From the NCBI GenBank assembly GCA_963666865.1, contig OY763072.1:1488001-1552000 (forward strand): 64,000 nt of DNA, in the 5' to 3' direction. Each line of letters starts with the position of its first letter. The stretch's first letter is position 1. The translations under genes and the position numbers were made by a program. The notes under the pieces are model-generated. The model saw only the letters and a list, made by a program, of their open reading frames with translations. It ran no database searches and had not been told where the DNA came from. Positions 24,915-33,480 of the stretch are shown here, piece by piece. This DNA is from Bin87 sp963666865. Lineage in GTDB: Bacteria; Chloroflexota; Dehalococcoidia; Lucifugimonadales; UBA3495.

Positions 24915-27551
24915 GTGCATCATCACATCAAGACGTGGGGAACCCATCTCCTCCACCGGCGATATTGGATCGCGGGTTTTGCAATGGCCATGCTGCTAGC
25001 GTTGACGCTGGCCTGTGGGCAGCAAGCGCCGGCCGCCGCGACGCAAGACGACGCGGCGCGAGCCCAGGCCGCGGAAGCGCAAGCCGAGGCGGCCGCCGCC
25101 CAGGCTACGGCGTCGCAAGCCCAGGCGGCCGCCGAAGCAGCTGCACAGGCCGCGACGGAAGCGGCGGCCGCGGGCGCATCGAATACGGAGGCGCTGCAAG
25201 CGCAAGCCATGGCGGCCCAGCAGGCCGCCGAAGCGGCCCAGGCCGCGGCGTCGCAAGCCCAAGCCGCTGCTGAAGCAGCCGCACAGGCCGCGACGGAAGC
25301 GGCGCGCCATGGTGAGGATCGTCCTACCATCCAAGTAATCGGAAGCGGGTCGGGCGGCACGGGAACCGGTACTGGCACCGGGACGGGCACAGGAACGGGT
25401 ACCGGGACGGGCACGGGAACGGCCACGGCCGCCCACACTCACACGGGATCAGGTACGGGTACTGGAACCGGCTCGGCTTCCGGCACCGCCACTGCGGCCA
25501 TGATGGGCCAGAAGGAAGGCGGCCTGATCATTCCCACCAACCTCAGCTACGAGACCGAGGGGCCAACAGCGTCAGACGGCTATTACACTGCCACCACCAA
25601 CCGGGAGATCTACCAGAAGATTTCCACGGACTACCAGGAAATCGCCAAGCTGACCAATGTGATCCGGGAGGGCAAGCCTTTCCCGGCAGCGGAGATCTGG
25701 CTGCTCTATGAGGCGGGTTCCCACACGCGTCTCGGGCCGCAGAGCCGAACGCTGCGCAGTTTTGCCGCCGGGTCCACCCCGTCAACGTACTTCCCCGACT
25801 CGGCTGAATTCTACGGGTCTGACACCTTCCTTGACGACCCCATTGAGAACGTCATACGCGGGCGCGGGGAAGCGGAGAATTACAGCGATGCCCAGCGCCG
25901 CCAGGCCATCAGCAAGGGCATGCTCAGGATCCTCTACCACTGGGCCAAGTTCTACATGATTATCGGCGTGGACCGGTCGAGCTCCCGCCTGATTGACGAG
26001 GCCTGGGCCGTGTACGTCGGAGAGGAAGTTGACGGCGCATACCCCAACTCGCTGGCGGCTTTGGCGCAGGCGCGCGAGGGCAACTTCGGCCGGCAGGGCA
26101 CGATTGACATACCGTTGCGCCAAGCCATGGACCGGGCCCGGCAGGCCGCCGACGACGGTAACGCCGCTGCCCTGGAAACGGCGGCCAACGAGGTTTACTC
26201 GCGCTTCAACGCCATGTTCTACCTGGCCACCGTCCGGTACATAGGTCGGGTGGCGGATGACGCGGCGGCCGGCGACCGCGACGCTTTGGGGACACACCAG
26301 GTCGAAGCTCTGGCGTTCTACCAGTCCATCCAGCCTGACGTGGCCAAGGCCGACCCATCGGCGGATGAGACCATCATGGCCTACCTGACGGCCGACGGGA
26401 GCGAGATAACGAACGCGTCGCGCGACGCGGTCCTGGCCGCCCTCAACGGAACGGCCTCGGCGCTCATGCTGGAACGGAGTGATCTCGTAACCAGGTACAC
26501 CGACGATACCGGCGACGGGTCGAGTGGCGCCCCGTCGCCGGACACCGGGGAACTGGACCTTTCGTCCGGCTTCTTCATCCCGGTGAACCTCCCCCATGAG
26601 ACCGACCGCAGCGTCCCCAGCCCATCAGACGGCTACTACCACGCCACCACCAATCGTGAGCATTATCAGAAGATCCCCTCGGACTACCAGGAAATCGCCA
26701 AGCTGACCAACGTGATCAGGGATGGCGAACCCCTGCCGGTGGCAAATATCTTCCTGTTGTACGAGGTCGGCATGCACACTCGCATCGGCCCCCGCAGCAA
26801 GCCGCTCCGGAATTTCGCCCGCGACCCCGAACGTGCAGAGGAATTCCCCCTGGCAACTGAGTTCTACGGGTCAGGCAACTTCCTGGACACGCCCATCAAC
26901 AACGCCATACGGGGCCGGGGCGACGCCGCCGAATGGTCCGACGCTCAGAAGCGCCAGGCCATCAGCAAGGGCATCCTCAGGATCCTCTATCACTGGTCCA
27001 AGCACTATGTGATCGGCGGTTGTGCCGACCTGGACTCGGGCGACGTCGATGAGGGCTGGGGCATCTACGTCGGCTTGCCAGGTGACGATGGGACCTACCC
27101 CTACTCGCTGTCCGCCCTCGCCCGCAGTCGTGAAGGCAACTTCGGACGGGAAGGCACTATAGACATCCCCCTGCGCGAAGCTTTCGAGCGGGTGCGTCAG
27201 GCCGCCGAGAACGGCGATGCCGCCGCCTGTGACGCTGCGGCCCAGGAAGTCTTCTCACGGTTCAATGCCATCTTTTACCTGGCCACCGTCAGGTACATCG
27301 GCGTCTCGGCGCAGGACGTGCTGGACGGCAAGGATCCGGGCACCCACCAGGTGGAAGCCCTGGCGTTTTATCAGTCCATCCAGCCTGAGGTGGCCCAGGC
27401 CGACCCCGCTGCTGACGAGACGATCATGGCCTACGTGACCGCCGACGCGAGCGAGGTTACACCCGAGGCGCGTGACGAAGCATTGGCCGCCCTGAACCGG
27501 GCAGCGTCGGCACTGATGTTGACGCCGGCTGATCTCGTCACCAGCTACTGA
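24915..27551 (+). CDS. Lipoprotein with Ala-rich coiled coil, Gly-Thr linker and a duplicated unknown domain
   Basis: 878 residues. Signal with lipobox LTLAC (Cys at about 35). Residues 40-135 are almost all Ala, Gln and Glu in heptad-like AQAAAEAAAQAATEAA repeats, a probable coiled coil. About 142-195 is a low-complexity (GT)n linker with a His-Thr-His patch. Two homologous domains follow at about 200-530 and 550-878. Both contain NRExYQKIxxDYQEIAKLTN, LLYExGxHTRxGP, QAISKGxLRILYHW, REGNFGRxGTIDIPLR, FYLATVRYIG and HQVEALAFYQSIQP. Conserved His, Tyr, Glu and Asp residues could bind a metal. An FEA1-like iron-assimilation domain is one possibility, which I recall only vaguely. It lies 37 bases before a ferric-type binding protein and is probably co-transcribed. 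Confidence 0.75.
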   Translation: MHHHIKTWGTHLLHRRYWIAGFAMAMLLALTLACGQQAPAAATQDDAARAQAAEAQAEAAAAQATASQAQAAAEAAAQAATEAAAAGASNTEALQAQAMAAQQAAEAAQAAASQAQAAAEAAAQAATEAARHGEDRPTIQVIGSGSGGTGTGTGTGTGTGTGTGTGTGTATAAHTHTGSGTGTGTGSASGTATAAMMGQKEGGLIIPTNLSYETEGPTASDGYYTATTNREIYQKISTDYQEIAKLTNVIREGKPFPAAEIWLLYEAGSHTRLGPQSRTLRSFAAGSTPSTYFPDSAEFYGSDTFLDDPIENVIRGRGEAENYSDAQRRQAISKGMLRILYHWAKFYMIIGVDRSSSRLIDEAWAVYVGEEVDGAYPNSLAALAQAREGNFGRQGTIDIPLRQAMDRARQAADDGNAAALETAANEVYSRFNAMFYLATVRYIGRVADDAAAGDRDALGTHQVEALAFYQSIQPDVAKADPSADETIMAYLTADGSEITNASRDAVLAALNGTASALMLERSDLVTRYTDDTGDGSSGAPSPDTGELDLSSGFFIPVNLPHETDRSVPSPSDGYYHATTNREHYQKIPSDYQEIAKLTNVIRDGEPLPVANIFLLYEVGMHTRIGPRSKPLRNFARDPERAEEFPLATEFYGSGNFLDTPINNAIRGRGDAAEWSDAQKRQAISKGILRILYHWSKHYVIGGCADLDSGDVDEGWGIYVGLPGDDGTYPYSLSALARSREGNFGREGTIDIPLREAFERVRQAAENGDAAACDAAAQEVFSRFNAIFYLATVRYIGVSAQDVLDGKDPGTHQVEALAFYQSIQPEVAQADPAADETIMAYVTADASEVTPEARDEALAALNRAASALMLTPADLVTSY
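25110..25304 (+). repeat. Direct repeat of about 58 bp in the Ala-rich segment
   Basis: The stretch encoding ASQAQAAAEAAAQAATEAA occurs at about 25110-25167 and again at about 25247-25304 with few differences. It suggests growth of the coiled coil by internal duplication. Confidence 0.7.
25360..25480 (+). repeat. Imperfect GGNACN tandem tract encoding Gly-Thr repeats
   Basis: Hexamer-like units GGAACC/GGGACG/GGCACG repeat through this stretch, with a short break encoding AAHTHTGSG. Such tracts change length easily and make a flexible surface linker. Confidence 0.8.
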
Positions 27552-27588
27552 TGATAGACTCGTCAGCCCAGAACAGGAGAACCAAAGC

Positions 27589-28800
27589 ATGAAGAGTCTA
27601 TCTCGACGATGCATCAGGGCTTTCTGGTTGCCGGCCGGTTTGCTGCTGGTGGGGCTGGGGCTGGCGCTGGCCTGCGGCGGGGGCGCAGCGCCGCCCCCCC
27701 TCGCCCCGGCAGCGCCGGCGGCTGTCAACCCGGCGGCCCCAACTTCTCCATCGGCGTCAACGCCGGCGGGCGTCAGTCCGCCGGCCATCCCAACCGTCGC
27801 GCCGGCGGCGGTCAGCCCGCTGGCAACCTGGGTGCCGCCCACGTTCGCGCCCGCCGAGGATCGGGACCGTACCCTCACGGTGTATTCCGGGCGTTCTCAA
27901 ACCCTGGTTCACCCGTTACTGGTGGGCTTTGGCGAGCAGACCGGGATCGACATCCGGGTGAAATACGCCGGCAGCGCGTCCACGGCAGCCACGCTGCTGG
28001 AAGAGGGCGACAACACCCCGGCCGACGTGGTGTTCATGCAGGACCCCGGTTCCCTGGGCATCCTCGCCGATTCGGGTATGTTGTCCCAGATTCCCCAGGC
28101 TACTCTGGACAAAGTGGACCCAAGGTTTCGCTCCCCGGCCGGCCTGTGGATCGGCACTTCGGGACGGGCGCGCACCATCATCTACAACACCGAAGCCATC
28201 GACCCGGCTACGGACCTCCCGCCGTCCATCCTGGACTTCACAGCCCCGGAATGGCGGGGGAGAGTGGGCTGGGCGCCCCGCAACGGCTCATTTCAGGCTT
28301 TCGTGACCGCTCTGAGGCTCACCATCGGTGATGACGCGGCCCGGGAGTGGGTTGAGGGAATGCGTGACAACGACGCCGTGGCCTACCCCAACAACACAAC
28401 CACCGTTACGGCCGCGGCTGCCGGCGAGGTGGATGTGGGCTTTGTGAACCACTACTATCTGGAACGGTTCCTTGAAGAACATGGCGAAGGGTTCGGGGCG
28501 CGCAACCACTACATCGGCAACGGAGACCCTGGCGCCCTGGTGCTCGTGGCCGGCGTGGGTATCCTGGTGGCATCTGAGAACAAGGACATCGCCGTGGAGT
28601 TCGTGGATTTCCTGCTGGGAGCGCCGGCCCAGACCTATTTCGCCCAGGAGATCAAGGAGTACCCGGTGTCGGCCGGGGTGGAGCCGGAGGGGGATCTGCC
28701 TACCATGGAATCCCTGGACCCGCCCGACGTTGACCTGGGGAACCTCAGCGATTTGGAGGGCACTCTCAAACTGCTGCGGGAGGCCGACGTTCTGCCGTGA
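27589..28800 (+). CDS. Iron(III)-type ABC transporter substrate-binding lipoprotein (FbpA/FutA family)
   Basis: 403 residues. Lipobox LALAC (Cys at about 29) and a Pro/Ala/Ser linker to about 85, then the binding-protein fold starting TLTVYSGRSQTLVHPLL. The tandem tyrosines of the ferric site are in NHYYLERFL (about Y288-Y289), with YAGSASTAATLLEEG and NNTTTVTAAAAGEVDVGFV matching the family. It should capture ferric iron at the outer face of the membrane. No permease or ATPase gene is adjacent, so it must work with a transporter encoded elsewhere. It follows the duplicated-domain lipoprotein by 37 bases and overlaps the next gene. Confidence 0.9.
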   Translation: MKSLSRRCIRAFWLPAGLLLVGLGLALACGGGAAPPPLAPAAPAAVNPAAPTSPSASTPAGVSPPAIPTVAPAAVSPLATWVPPTFAPAEDRDRTLTVYSGRSQTLVHPLLVGFGEQTGIDIRVKYAGSASTAATLLEEGDNTPADVVFMQDPGSLGILADSGMLSQIPQATLDKVDPRFRSPAGLWIGTSGRARTIIYNTEAIDPATDLPPSILDFTAPEWRGRVGWAPRNGSFQAFVTALRLTIGDDAAREWVEGMRDNDAVAYPNNTTTVTAAAAGEVDVGFVNHYYLERFLEEHGEGFGARNHYIGNGDPGALVLVAGVGILVASENKDIAVEFVDFLLGAPAQTYFAQEIKEYPVSAGVEPEGDLPTMESLDPPDVDLGNLSDLEGTLKLLREADVLP

Positions 28801-30302
28801 TGATCGGCGAACTATCGCGCAACATACGCCGATACCGGCGCGGCAAAGTAGGGGCGACCGGCCGGTCGCCCCTACTTTGCGCGGTGGCTCTCTTCGTATT
28901 GTTGGTGATTGCCTACGCTTTTTCGATGGACATCCGCGCCAGCCGCGGCGCGTCCATCACCGGCGATGAGCCTTTCTACCTGATCACCACCCAAAGCCTG
29001 CTGACGGATGGCGACCTGGACCTCCGCAACCAGTACGCCGCCAAGTCCTACCGGTCCTTCTTCGACCATCCCGACGACCTGTGGTACCAGTCAGCCCCCA
29101 CACCCAAGGGCAGAGTGCTCAGCCCCCATAACCCGGGGCTGTCGGTGTTGGTGATCCCCGGATTCCTGCTGGCTGGCCGGCGCGGGGTTCAAGTGCAACT
29201 GCTGCTGATGGCCGCTGCGACGATGGCATTCGCCTTCGTGCTGGCCGACCGTCTCACCGGACGCCGGGCGATCTGCTGGTTGGGTACGCTGGGCGTGGGC
29301 CTGACGGCGACGGCGTTCATCTACTCATCCGAGATTTACCCCGAGTTTCCCGCGGCTTTGGCGCTGGTAGTCGCCCTGTTGATCGCCACTCGGCGAAACA
29401 AGTCGGGCTGGCGCGATTCTCTGTACCTGGCCGCCGCGCTCACCGCAATGTGCTGGCTGGGAACGAAATATGCAGCGTTGGCGTTGCCGGTGGCGGGCTA
29501 TTTCCTGTTCAAGGCCGACCGACCCGGGCGAATCGTCCTGGTGGCAGTTGGGAGCGTTTCGGCGGCGCTGTTCGCCTGGTTCCACCTGCACGTTTTTGGG
29601 GGACTGACGCCCTACGGCGTCAACGTCGTGTACGACCAATGGAACACCGTCGAGATATTCGGCGGACACGTCGGATTTTCCGAGCGTTACTATCGTATCT
29701 GGGGCCTGTTCATTGACCGACGCTTCGGGATCGGACGCTGGGCGCCCCTATTGCTCGCGGCGGCGCCGGCCCTGGCGCTGCTGGCGGCGAGCCGGATCTA
29801 TCAAAAATCGTGGGAGCAACGCTTGCTGCTGATCCTCATCGTGATTCAGTTGCTGATCGCAACCTTCGTAGCAATTACCATGATGGGCTGGTGGTTCCCC
29901 GGTCGAACGATGCTGACCGTGCTGCCGCTGTTGGTCGCGCCGTTGGCGCTGCTGATCGCCCGCGCTTCAGCCTTGGGCCGGGCATTCATCGTCGTGCTGG
30001 GCGCTTATACGCTGGCGATCACCGCCGGCCTGGCGCAAGCCGGACATGCCGGAGAAATCACCATCGCGGTGGACCCTTTTGATATGACGTTCGTGCCCTT
30101 CCAGGCCATCGCCGGCCTGTTCCCACTCTACACCCGGTGGACCGTGGAAACATGGCAGCTGACTTATCTGTGGTGGGCGCTGTTTATCGGGGCAGCCGGG
30201 GCGGTCATGTGGCCCGAAATCTCCGGCGCGGCAAAACAGTGGTCACAGAAGGCCCTTGATGCCATCGGCAAACGCGACCCGCGGCTCCCAGCCGATGAGT
30301 GA
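28797..30302 (+). CDS. GT-C-like multi-spanning membrane protein
   Basis: 501 residues with roughly ten helices. After the first helix comes ITGDEPFYLITTQSLLTDGDLDL, a loop with an acidic pair as in GT-C glycosyltransferases that use lipid-linked sugars, then APTPKGRVLSPHNPGLSVLV. I infer transfer of a sugar at the outer face of the membrane, perhaps within the envelope programme of the 21705 fusion gene; the family is not certain. GTG at 28797 or ATG at 28800 overlaps the previous stop. Codons 16-28 are the palindrome at 28843-28880, translated as GKVGATGRSPLLC. The last 60 bases overlap the epimerase tail-to-tail. Confidence 0.75.
   Translation: MMIGELSRNIRRYRRGKVGATGRSPLLCAVALFVLLVIAYAFSMDIRASRGASITGDEPFYLITTQSLLTDGDLDLRNQYAAKSYRSFFDHPDDLWYQSAPTPKGRVLSPHNPGLSVLVIPGFLLAGRRGVQVQLLLMAAATMAFAFVLADRLTGRRAICWLGTLGVGLTATAFIYSSEIYPEFPAALALVVALLIATRRNKSGWRDSLYLAAALTAMCWLGTKYAALALPVAGYFLFKADRPGRIVLVAVGSVSAALFAWFHLHVFGGLTPYGVNVVYDQWNTVEIFGGHVGFSERYYRIWGLFIDRRFGIGRWAPLLLAAAPALALLAASRIYQKSWEQRLLLILIVIQLLIATFVAITMMGWWFPGRTMLTVLPLLVAPLALLIARASALGRAFIVVLGAYTLAITAGLAQAGHAGEITIAVDPFDMTFVPFQAIAGLFPLYTRWTVETWQLTYLWWALFIGAAGAVMWPEISGAAKQWSQKALDAIGKRDPRLPADE
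28843..28880. repeat. 38-bp perfect palindrome inside a coding sequence
   Basis: GCAAAGTAGGGGCGACCGG followed exactly by its reverse complement. The inner 28 bases are identical to 287-314. It falls between the start codon and the first membrane helix of the GT-C-like gene and keeps the frame open. Confidence 0.92.
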
Positions 30303-31142
30303 TTTGGCCTGGGAATAATCGGCCGCTTTCCGGGCTTCCTCGAAATCGCCCCTGGGGTTGGGCACGATGCGCTCCACCGGCCCACCGATGGCCGCCGCGA
30401 TGTCATTCACCGACGTTTCCTGTCCGGTCCCGATGTTCAGGACGGTATGCCGGCCAGCCGGCAGTTCCCCGGTGGCGGCCAGGATGTTGGCCTCCACCAC
30501 GTCCGAAACGTGGGTATAGGAACGGGTCTGATTGCCGTCGCCATACACGGTCAGGGGTTGTCCTTCGGCGCGCATCCGCAGGAACCGGGGGATCACCAGG
30601 GAATACGCCCCTTCGGACGGCTGGCCCGGACCGTAAACGTTGAAGTAGCGCAGCGACACGATAGTCATGCCAAAAAGTCCGGCGAACAGAGCAGCGTACT
30701 GCTCTCCCATCAGTTTTTGCAACGCATATGGCGACATGGGATTGGGCATCATGTCCTCCCGCATCAGGTGGGTGGCCTGATCGCCGTACACGCTGGAGGA
30801 TGACGAGTTGATCACCCGCCTCACCCCGCTGAGATGGCCGGCTCGGAGCACGTTCAGGGTCCCGGTCACGTTGACGTCGTGGGTTCCAATGGGATCGGTC
30901 ACGGACCGCTCCACCCGTGCCCAGGCTGCCGTGTGAAACGCCACTTCCGCTTCCTCGGTGGCGGTCAATACCGCCGTTAAATCTGTCACCGACCCGATGA
31001 CCAAGTCCGCCTCGCGATTGTGGTTCGACCGCTCTCCGGTGGACATATCGTCCAGCACCGTTACTTCGTGACCCAGCTCGACCAGCCGGCCCACCAGGTG
31101 CGAGCCGATGAATCCGCACCCGCCGGTTACAACGCATTTCAT
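30243..31142 (-). CDS. NAD-dependent epimerase/dehydratase (nucleotide-sugar, SDR extended)
   Basis: 299 residues of the extended short-chain dehydrogenase family. NAD-binding GGCGFIGSH at about 7-15, the Ser/Tyr/Lys site SSSSVYG...SPYALQK at about 115-145, and the substrate loop RYFNVYGPGQ. Such proteins act on UDP- or GDP-sugars, most often as a 4-epimerase. At 299 residues it is slightly short for a classical GalE. It may supply a sugar to the neighbouring glycosyltransferases. The end overlaps the GT-C-like gene by 60 bases on the opposite strand; both readings look real up to their stops. Confidence 0.92.
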   Translation of the reverse strand: MKCVVTGGCGFIGSHLVGRLVELGHEVTVLDDMSTGERSNHNREADLVIGSVTDLTAVLTATEEAEVAFHTAAWARVERSVTDPIGTHDVNVTGTLNVLRAGHLSGVRRVINSSSSSVYGDQATHLMREDMMPNPMSPYALQKLMGEQYAALFAGLFGMTIVSLRYFNVYGPGQPSEGAYSLVIPRFLRMRAEGQPLTVYGDGNQTRSYTHVSDVVEANILAATGELPAGRHTVLNIGTGQETSVNDIAAAIGGPVERIVPNPRGDFEEARKAADYSQAKSLIGWEPRVAFADGIKGLL

Positions 31143-31246
31143 GATTCTGTCTCCGAAGCCGCCATCATTACAGGAAATCCGGCAATTATGACCAAAGTAG
31201 CAAACCTAAATCAAAGGCGGCAAATCTAAAGGAGACGATTCCGGAA

Positions 31247-31501
31247 CTAGTTAGGCTCGTTTGGAATGTCGAATGTTATGTCGGCAGTGAGACGAAGGGG
31301 GAGGAGTATCTTTCTGCCGGCACCGTCAATCAGGTCGAACTTAATGTGATGAGATTGACGCGGCAAATCCGGCGATGATTCTGTATTTTGTATCCACCAT
31401 AAGCGGGTTTTGCTTCGTTCTGCTTCGTCGCTGTTGTCGCTAGATGCAAGTTCAGCGAAGAGCGCTTCAACGCTGTCCCATTGGGCGATGATTTCTTCCA
31501 T
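31247..31501 (-). CDS. Small hypothetical protein (84 aa)
   Basis: An acidic N-terminal helix (MEEIIAQWDSVEALFAELASS) is followed by a basic, tryptophan-containing segment and a strand-rich end (HIKFDLIDGAGRKILLPLRL). Not recognised. AAAGGAG lies 8 bases before the ATG at 31501, better than for the ATG at 31510, so I chose the shorter form. It could be a small regulator or an accessory-island protein. Confidence 0.5.
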   Translation of the reverse strand: MEEIIAQWDSVEALFAELASSDNSDEAERSKTRLWWIQNTESSPDLPRQSHHIKFDLIDGAGRKILLPLRLTADITFDIPNEPN

Positions 31502-31631
31502 GACGCTCATCTCCTTTCGGCACCGACCCGTCCACCAATGTAAAGTGAGACGCTACCCGAGAACGCCCCGGATACCATCCCCGACAAAAAATCACAGCCC
31601 GGAGCAAAAGTCAAGTTATTTATCACAGGGG

Positions 31632-31795
31632 CAGGGCTATCGCATATGAACCGTTTAACCACCGTCATTCCGGCGAAAGCCGGAATCCAGTAGCCTAAAC
31701 CGTCAGTTTCGTTGAGGTAATCAAGCGTTCAGTAGTCTCTGGACTCCGGCTTTCGCCGGAGTGAAGAGTATGTGATTTCATATGCGATTGCCCTG
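31632..31795. repeat. Nested inverted-repeat element, about 164 bp
   Basis: The outer arms CAGGGCTATCGCATATGAA (31632-31650) and TTCATATGCGATTGCCCTG (31777-31795) match in 18 of 19 positions. Inside are two REP copies in opposite orientation (31664-31690 and 31737-31765). The arrangement suggests a composite mobile unit or a repeat that captured REPs. No coding capacity. Confidence 0.75.
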
Positions 31796-31914
31796 TCACA
31801 GGGGCCCCAAAGTTGCGCAGGGTTTAATGACAACTTTGTGAGCGCCTTGATTCTGTTGCCGGCATCCTGCAAAATCGAAGGTGGCGACCAGCAGAATGAT
31901 CGCCACCCTTCTAC

Positions 31915-32003
31915 GGAGGAGTCTGCACGCAGGCATGTGCGGCGGTCTTAAAAACCGGCGAGCTCCTTGGGCTGCGCGGGTTCGAATCCCTTCCCCTCCG
32001 CCA
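31915..32003 (+). tRNA. tRNA-Leu(UAA)-like sequence, imperfect, possibly a remnant
   Basis: The folded outline is: acceptor GGAGGAG (31915-31921) against CCCCTCC (31993-31999) with one mismatch; D arm GCAC/GTGC; anticodon loop CTTAAAA (31947-31953) giving UAA; a long variable arm; T loop TTCGAAT (31981-31987); discriminator G and encoded CCA (32001-32003). Weak points are a mismatch in the acceptor, a mismatch at the end of the anticodon stem, two weak pairs in the T stem and an odd D-arm offset. The long variable arm and UAA fit leucine. It stands at the border of the defence island, as tRNA-derived integration sites do. Confidence 0.55.
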
Positions 32004-32252
32004 TCTCAACGAAATACACGTAAGCATCGCTCCTTGTCAATCCTCCATCCTCATCCCTAGCTGCTTCATCCACCAGTCCGAAAATCAAAACACCGAGGAA
32101 ATTTTGCTACTCCGGGTTTTGTTGAGCGGCTGTCGAAACCGGTCAACACGTTGACGAATATCGTTGCAGCATTTGACGCGAAACCTCTGCCCGTGCCACG
32201 ATTGGCAGCAGTGCTATAGTCGCAATCCCACTCACATAGCGCGGGCATCATG

Positions 32253-32858
32253 CTAAACGCCCTCTGCATTCTTTGCGGCCGCGTCGGGGGATATTCCGTG
32301 CCATAAGTGCTCCCCTTCAGACAACACCAGCCACCCCAACACGCTATACAGGGCGTAAAGAGTAACCTCTGCCAGCAACAGTTCTACTTCTCTATGTGTC
32401 TCTCTGGGAGCGAGGTCAGCTTCGGATGCCATTTCCAATTCCATAAGCGACTGCCCCGTAAGGAACTGCCTCGCAAGCAATAGTACCAGCTGCCTCCAGC
32501 CTTTCCCTGCTAGTGATCTCGCTGGGTGCGCGCCGTCATTCCCTACTTGCTGTATGAATATCATCCACTGCTTAAGAGGCTCGGGGCCATTCCGCTGTTT
32601 GATCAACCGACCAAGGTAGTCTTCCTTCGGATTTTCCTGACATTCGTACAACGCATACTCCAGCATCATTCTCATGGCGCCCAAGGCCCACATGGGGTTG
32701 ATGTCGATGAGCGCCCGCGCATCGGCGATGTATTGCCCGAACTGCTCAACCCTCTGTGGATCAAGGGCTCTTGCTGCTACGAGCCTAACAAAGGATCCTT
32801 TGTCAAACATATGATCATCATTTGTGATGTTAAAATATTGGACATTTATGTTGTTCAT
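32253..32858 (-). CDS. Hypothetical protein, DUF4145-like
   Basis: 201 residues starting MNNINVQYFNIT. AAGGAGG sits seven bases before this ATG, which decides the start against a 58-residue longer frame. Helical segments ALGAMRMMLEYALYE and the motif QVGNDGAHP (about 108) resemble DUF4145/HEPN-type domains, where an R/H-rich helix pair is often an RNase or a docking domain in defence genes. The match is by eye only. It is divergent from the Vsr operon with a 620-base gap. Confidence 0.55.
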   Translation of the reverse strand: MNNINVQYFNITNDDHMFDKGSFVRLVAARALDPQRVEQFGQYIADARALIDINPMWALGAMRMMLEYALYECQENPKEDYLGRLIKQRNGPEPLKQWMIFIQQVGNDGAHPARSLAGKGWRQLVLLLARQFLTGQSLMELEMASEADLAPRETHREVELLLAEVTLYALYSVLGWLVLSEGEHLWHGISPDAAAKNAEGV

Positions 32859-33480
32859 GTTCCAACCTCCTTGCGTGACCAAAAGGGCACATAATTCCAA
32901 TGCGATCGCGTAAGCCGTTTCGAACGCTGGACTGCGTCGGACGGGGTTAGACACCCCGAATTTTCCGGGTATTTGCTGTTTTTCAGCCGGCTCCGGCACC
33001 GGGAAATCGCCCTGGGACGGATATGGCGGCACCTTTCCAAAATACGCGAATCGCGCCTTGCGACGCCGGTTTTCGCGTCACACGAATGGAATTGGAGGGG
33101 AACGTTGATCCCATAATCGTGGCGGTGCTGGTGCTTCACGAGCTCAACGCCGCGCAACGGGCGGCGTAGTTGGGCCGATGCTGAAACTGCAAAAACGGAT
33201 GAAGTCCGCAGGCGGGCACGCTGTGGATTCCGAACGCCAATTGCTTCAATTTGCTGCACTGAGAATCGCGAACGCTAAGGGTGGTCGTCAGGGAATGACG
33301 ATTGCAAGGACGGACCGATACCATCATCGGGGTGAATGGCCGCCGTCTGGAACTTCGGAAATGCCCCGGCACAACGTGTTAACCTATTGACAGGGCATTT
33401 TGGCGGACAATAATGGCAGAGGCGTCCCTCTAGTTATCATGAAGAAGTGTGGGACCGGTCGCAATGTTGGAATTTTCGCC
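32859..33480. other. Intergenic region before the Vsr operon
   Basis: No gene is supported; scattered short frames lack ribosome sites. It should contain the promoters for both the DUF4145-like gene (minus) and the vsr operon (plus). Base composition is lower in GC than the flanking housekeeping regions. Confidence 0.4.

Noticed and set aside
25360..25480. CRISPR-like or minisatellite array of regulatory meaning
   Set aside because: It is a coding hexamer tract for a Gly-Thr linker.
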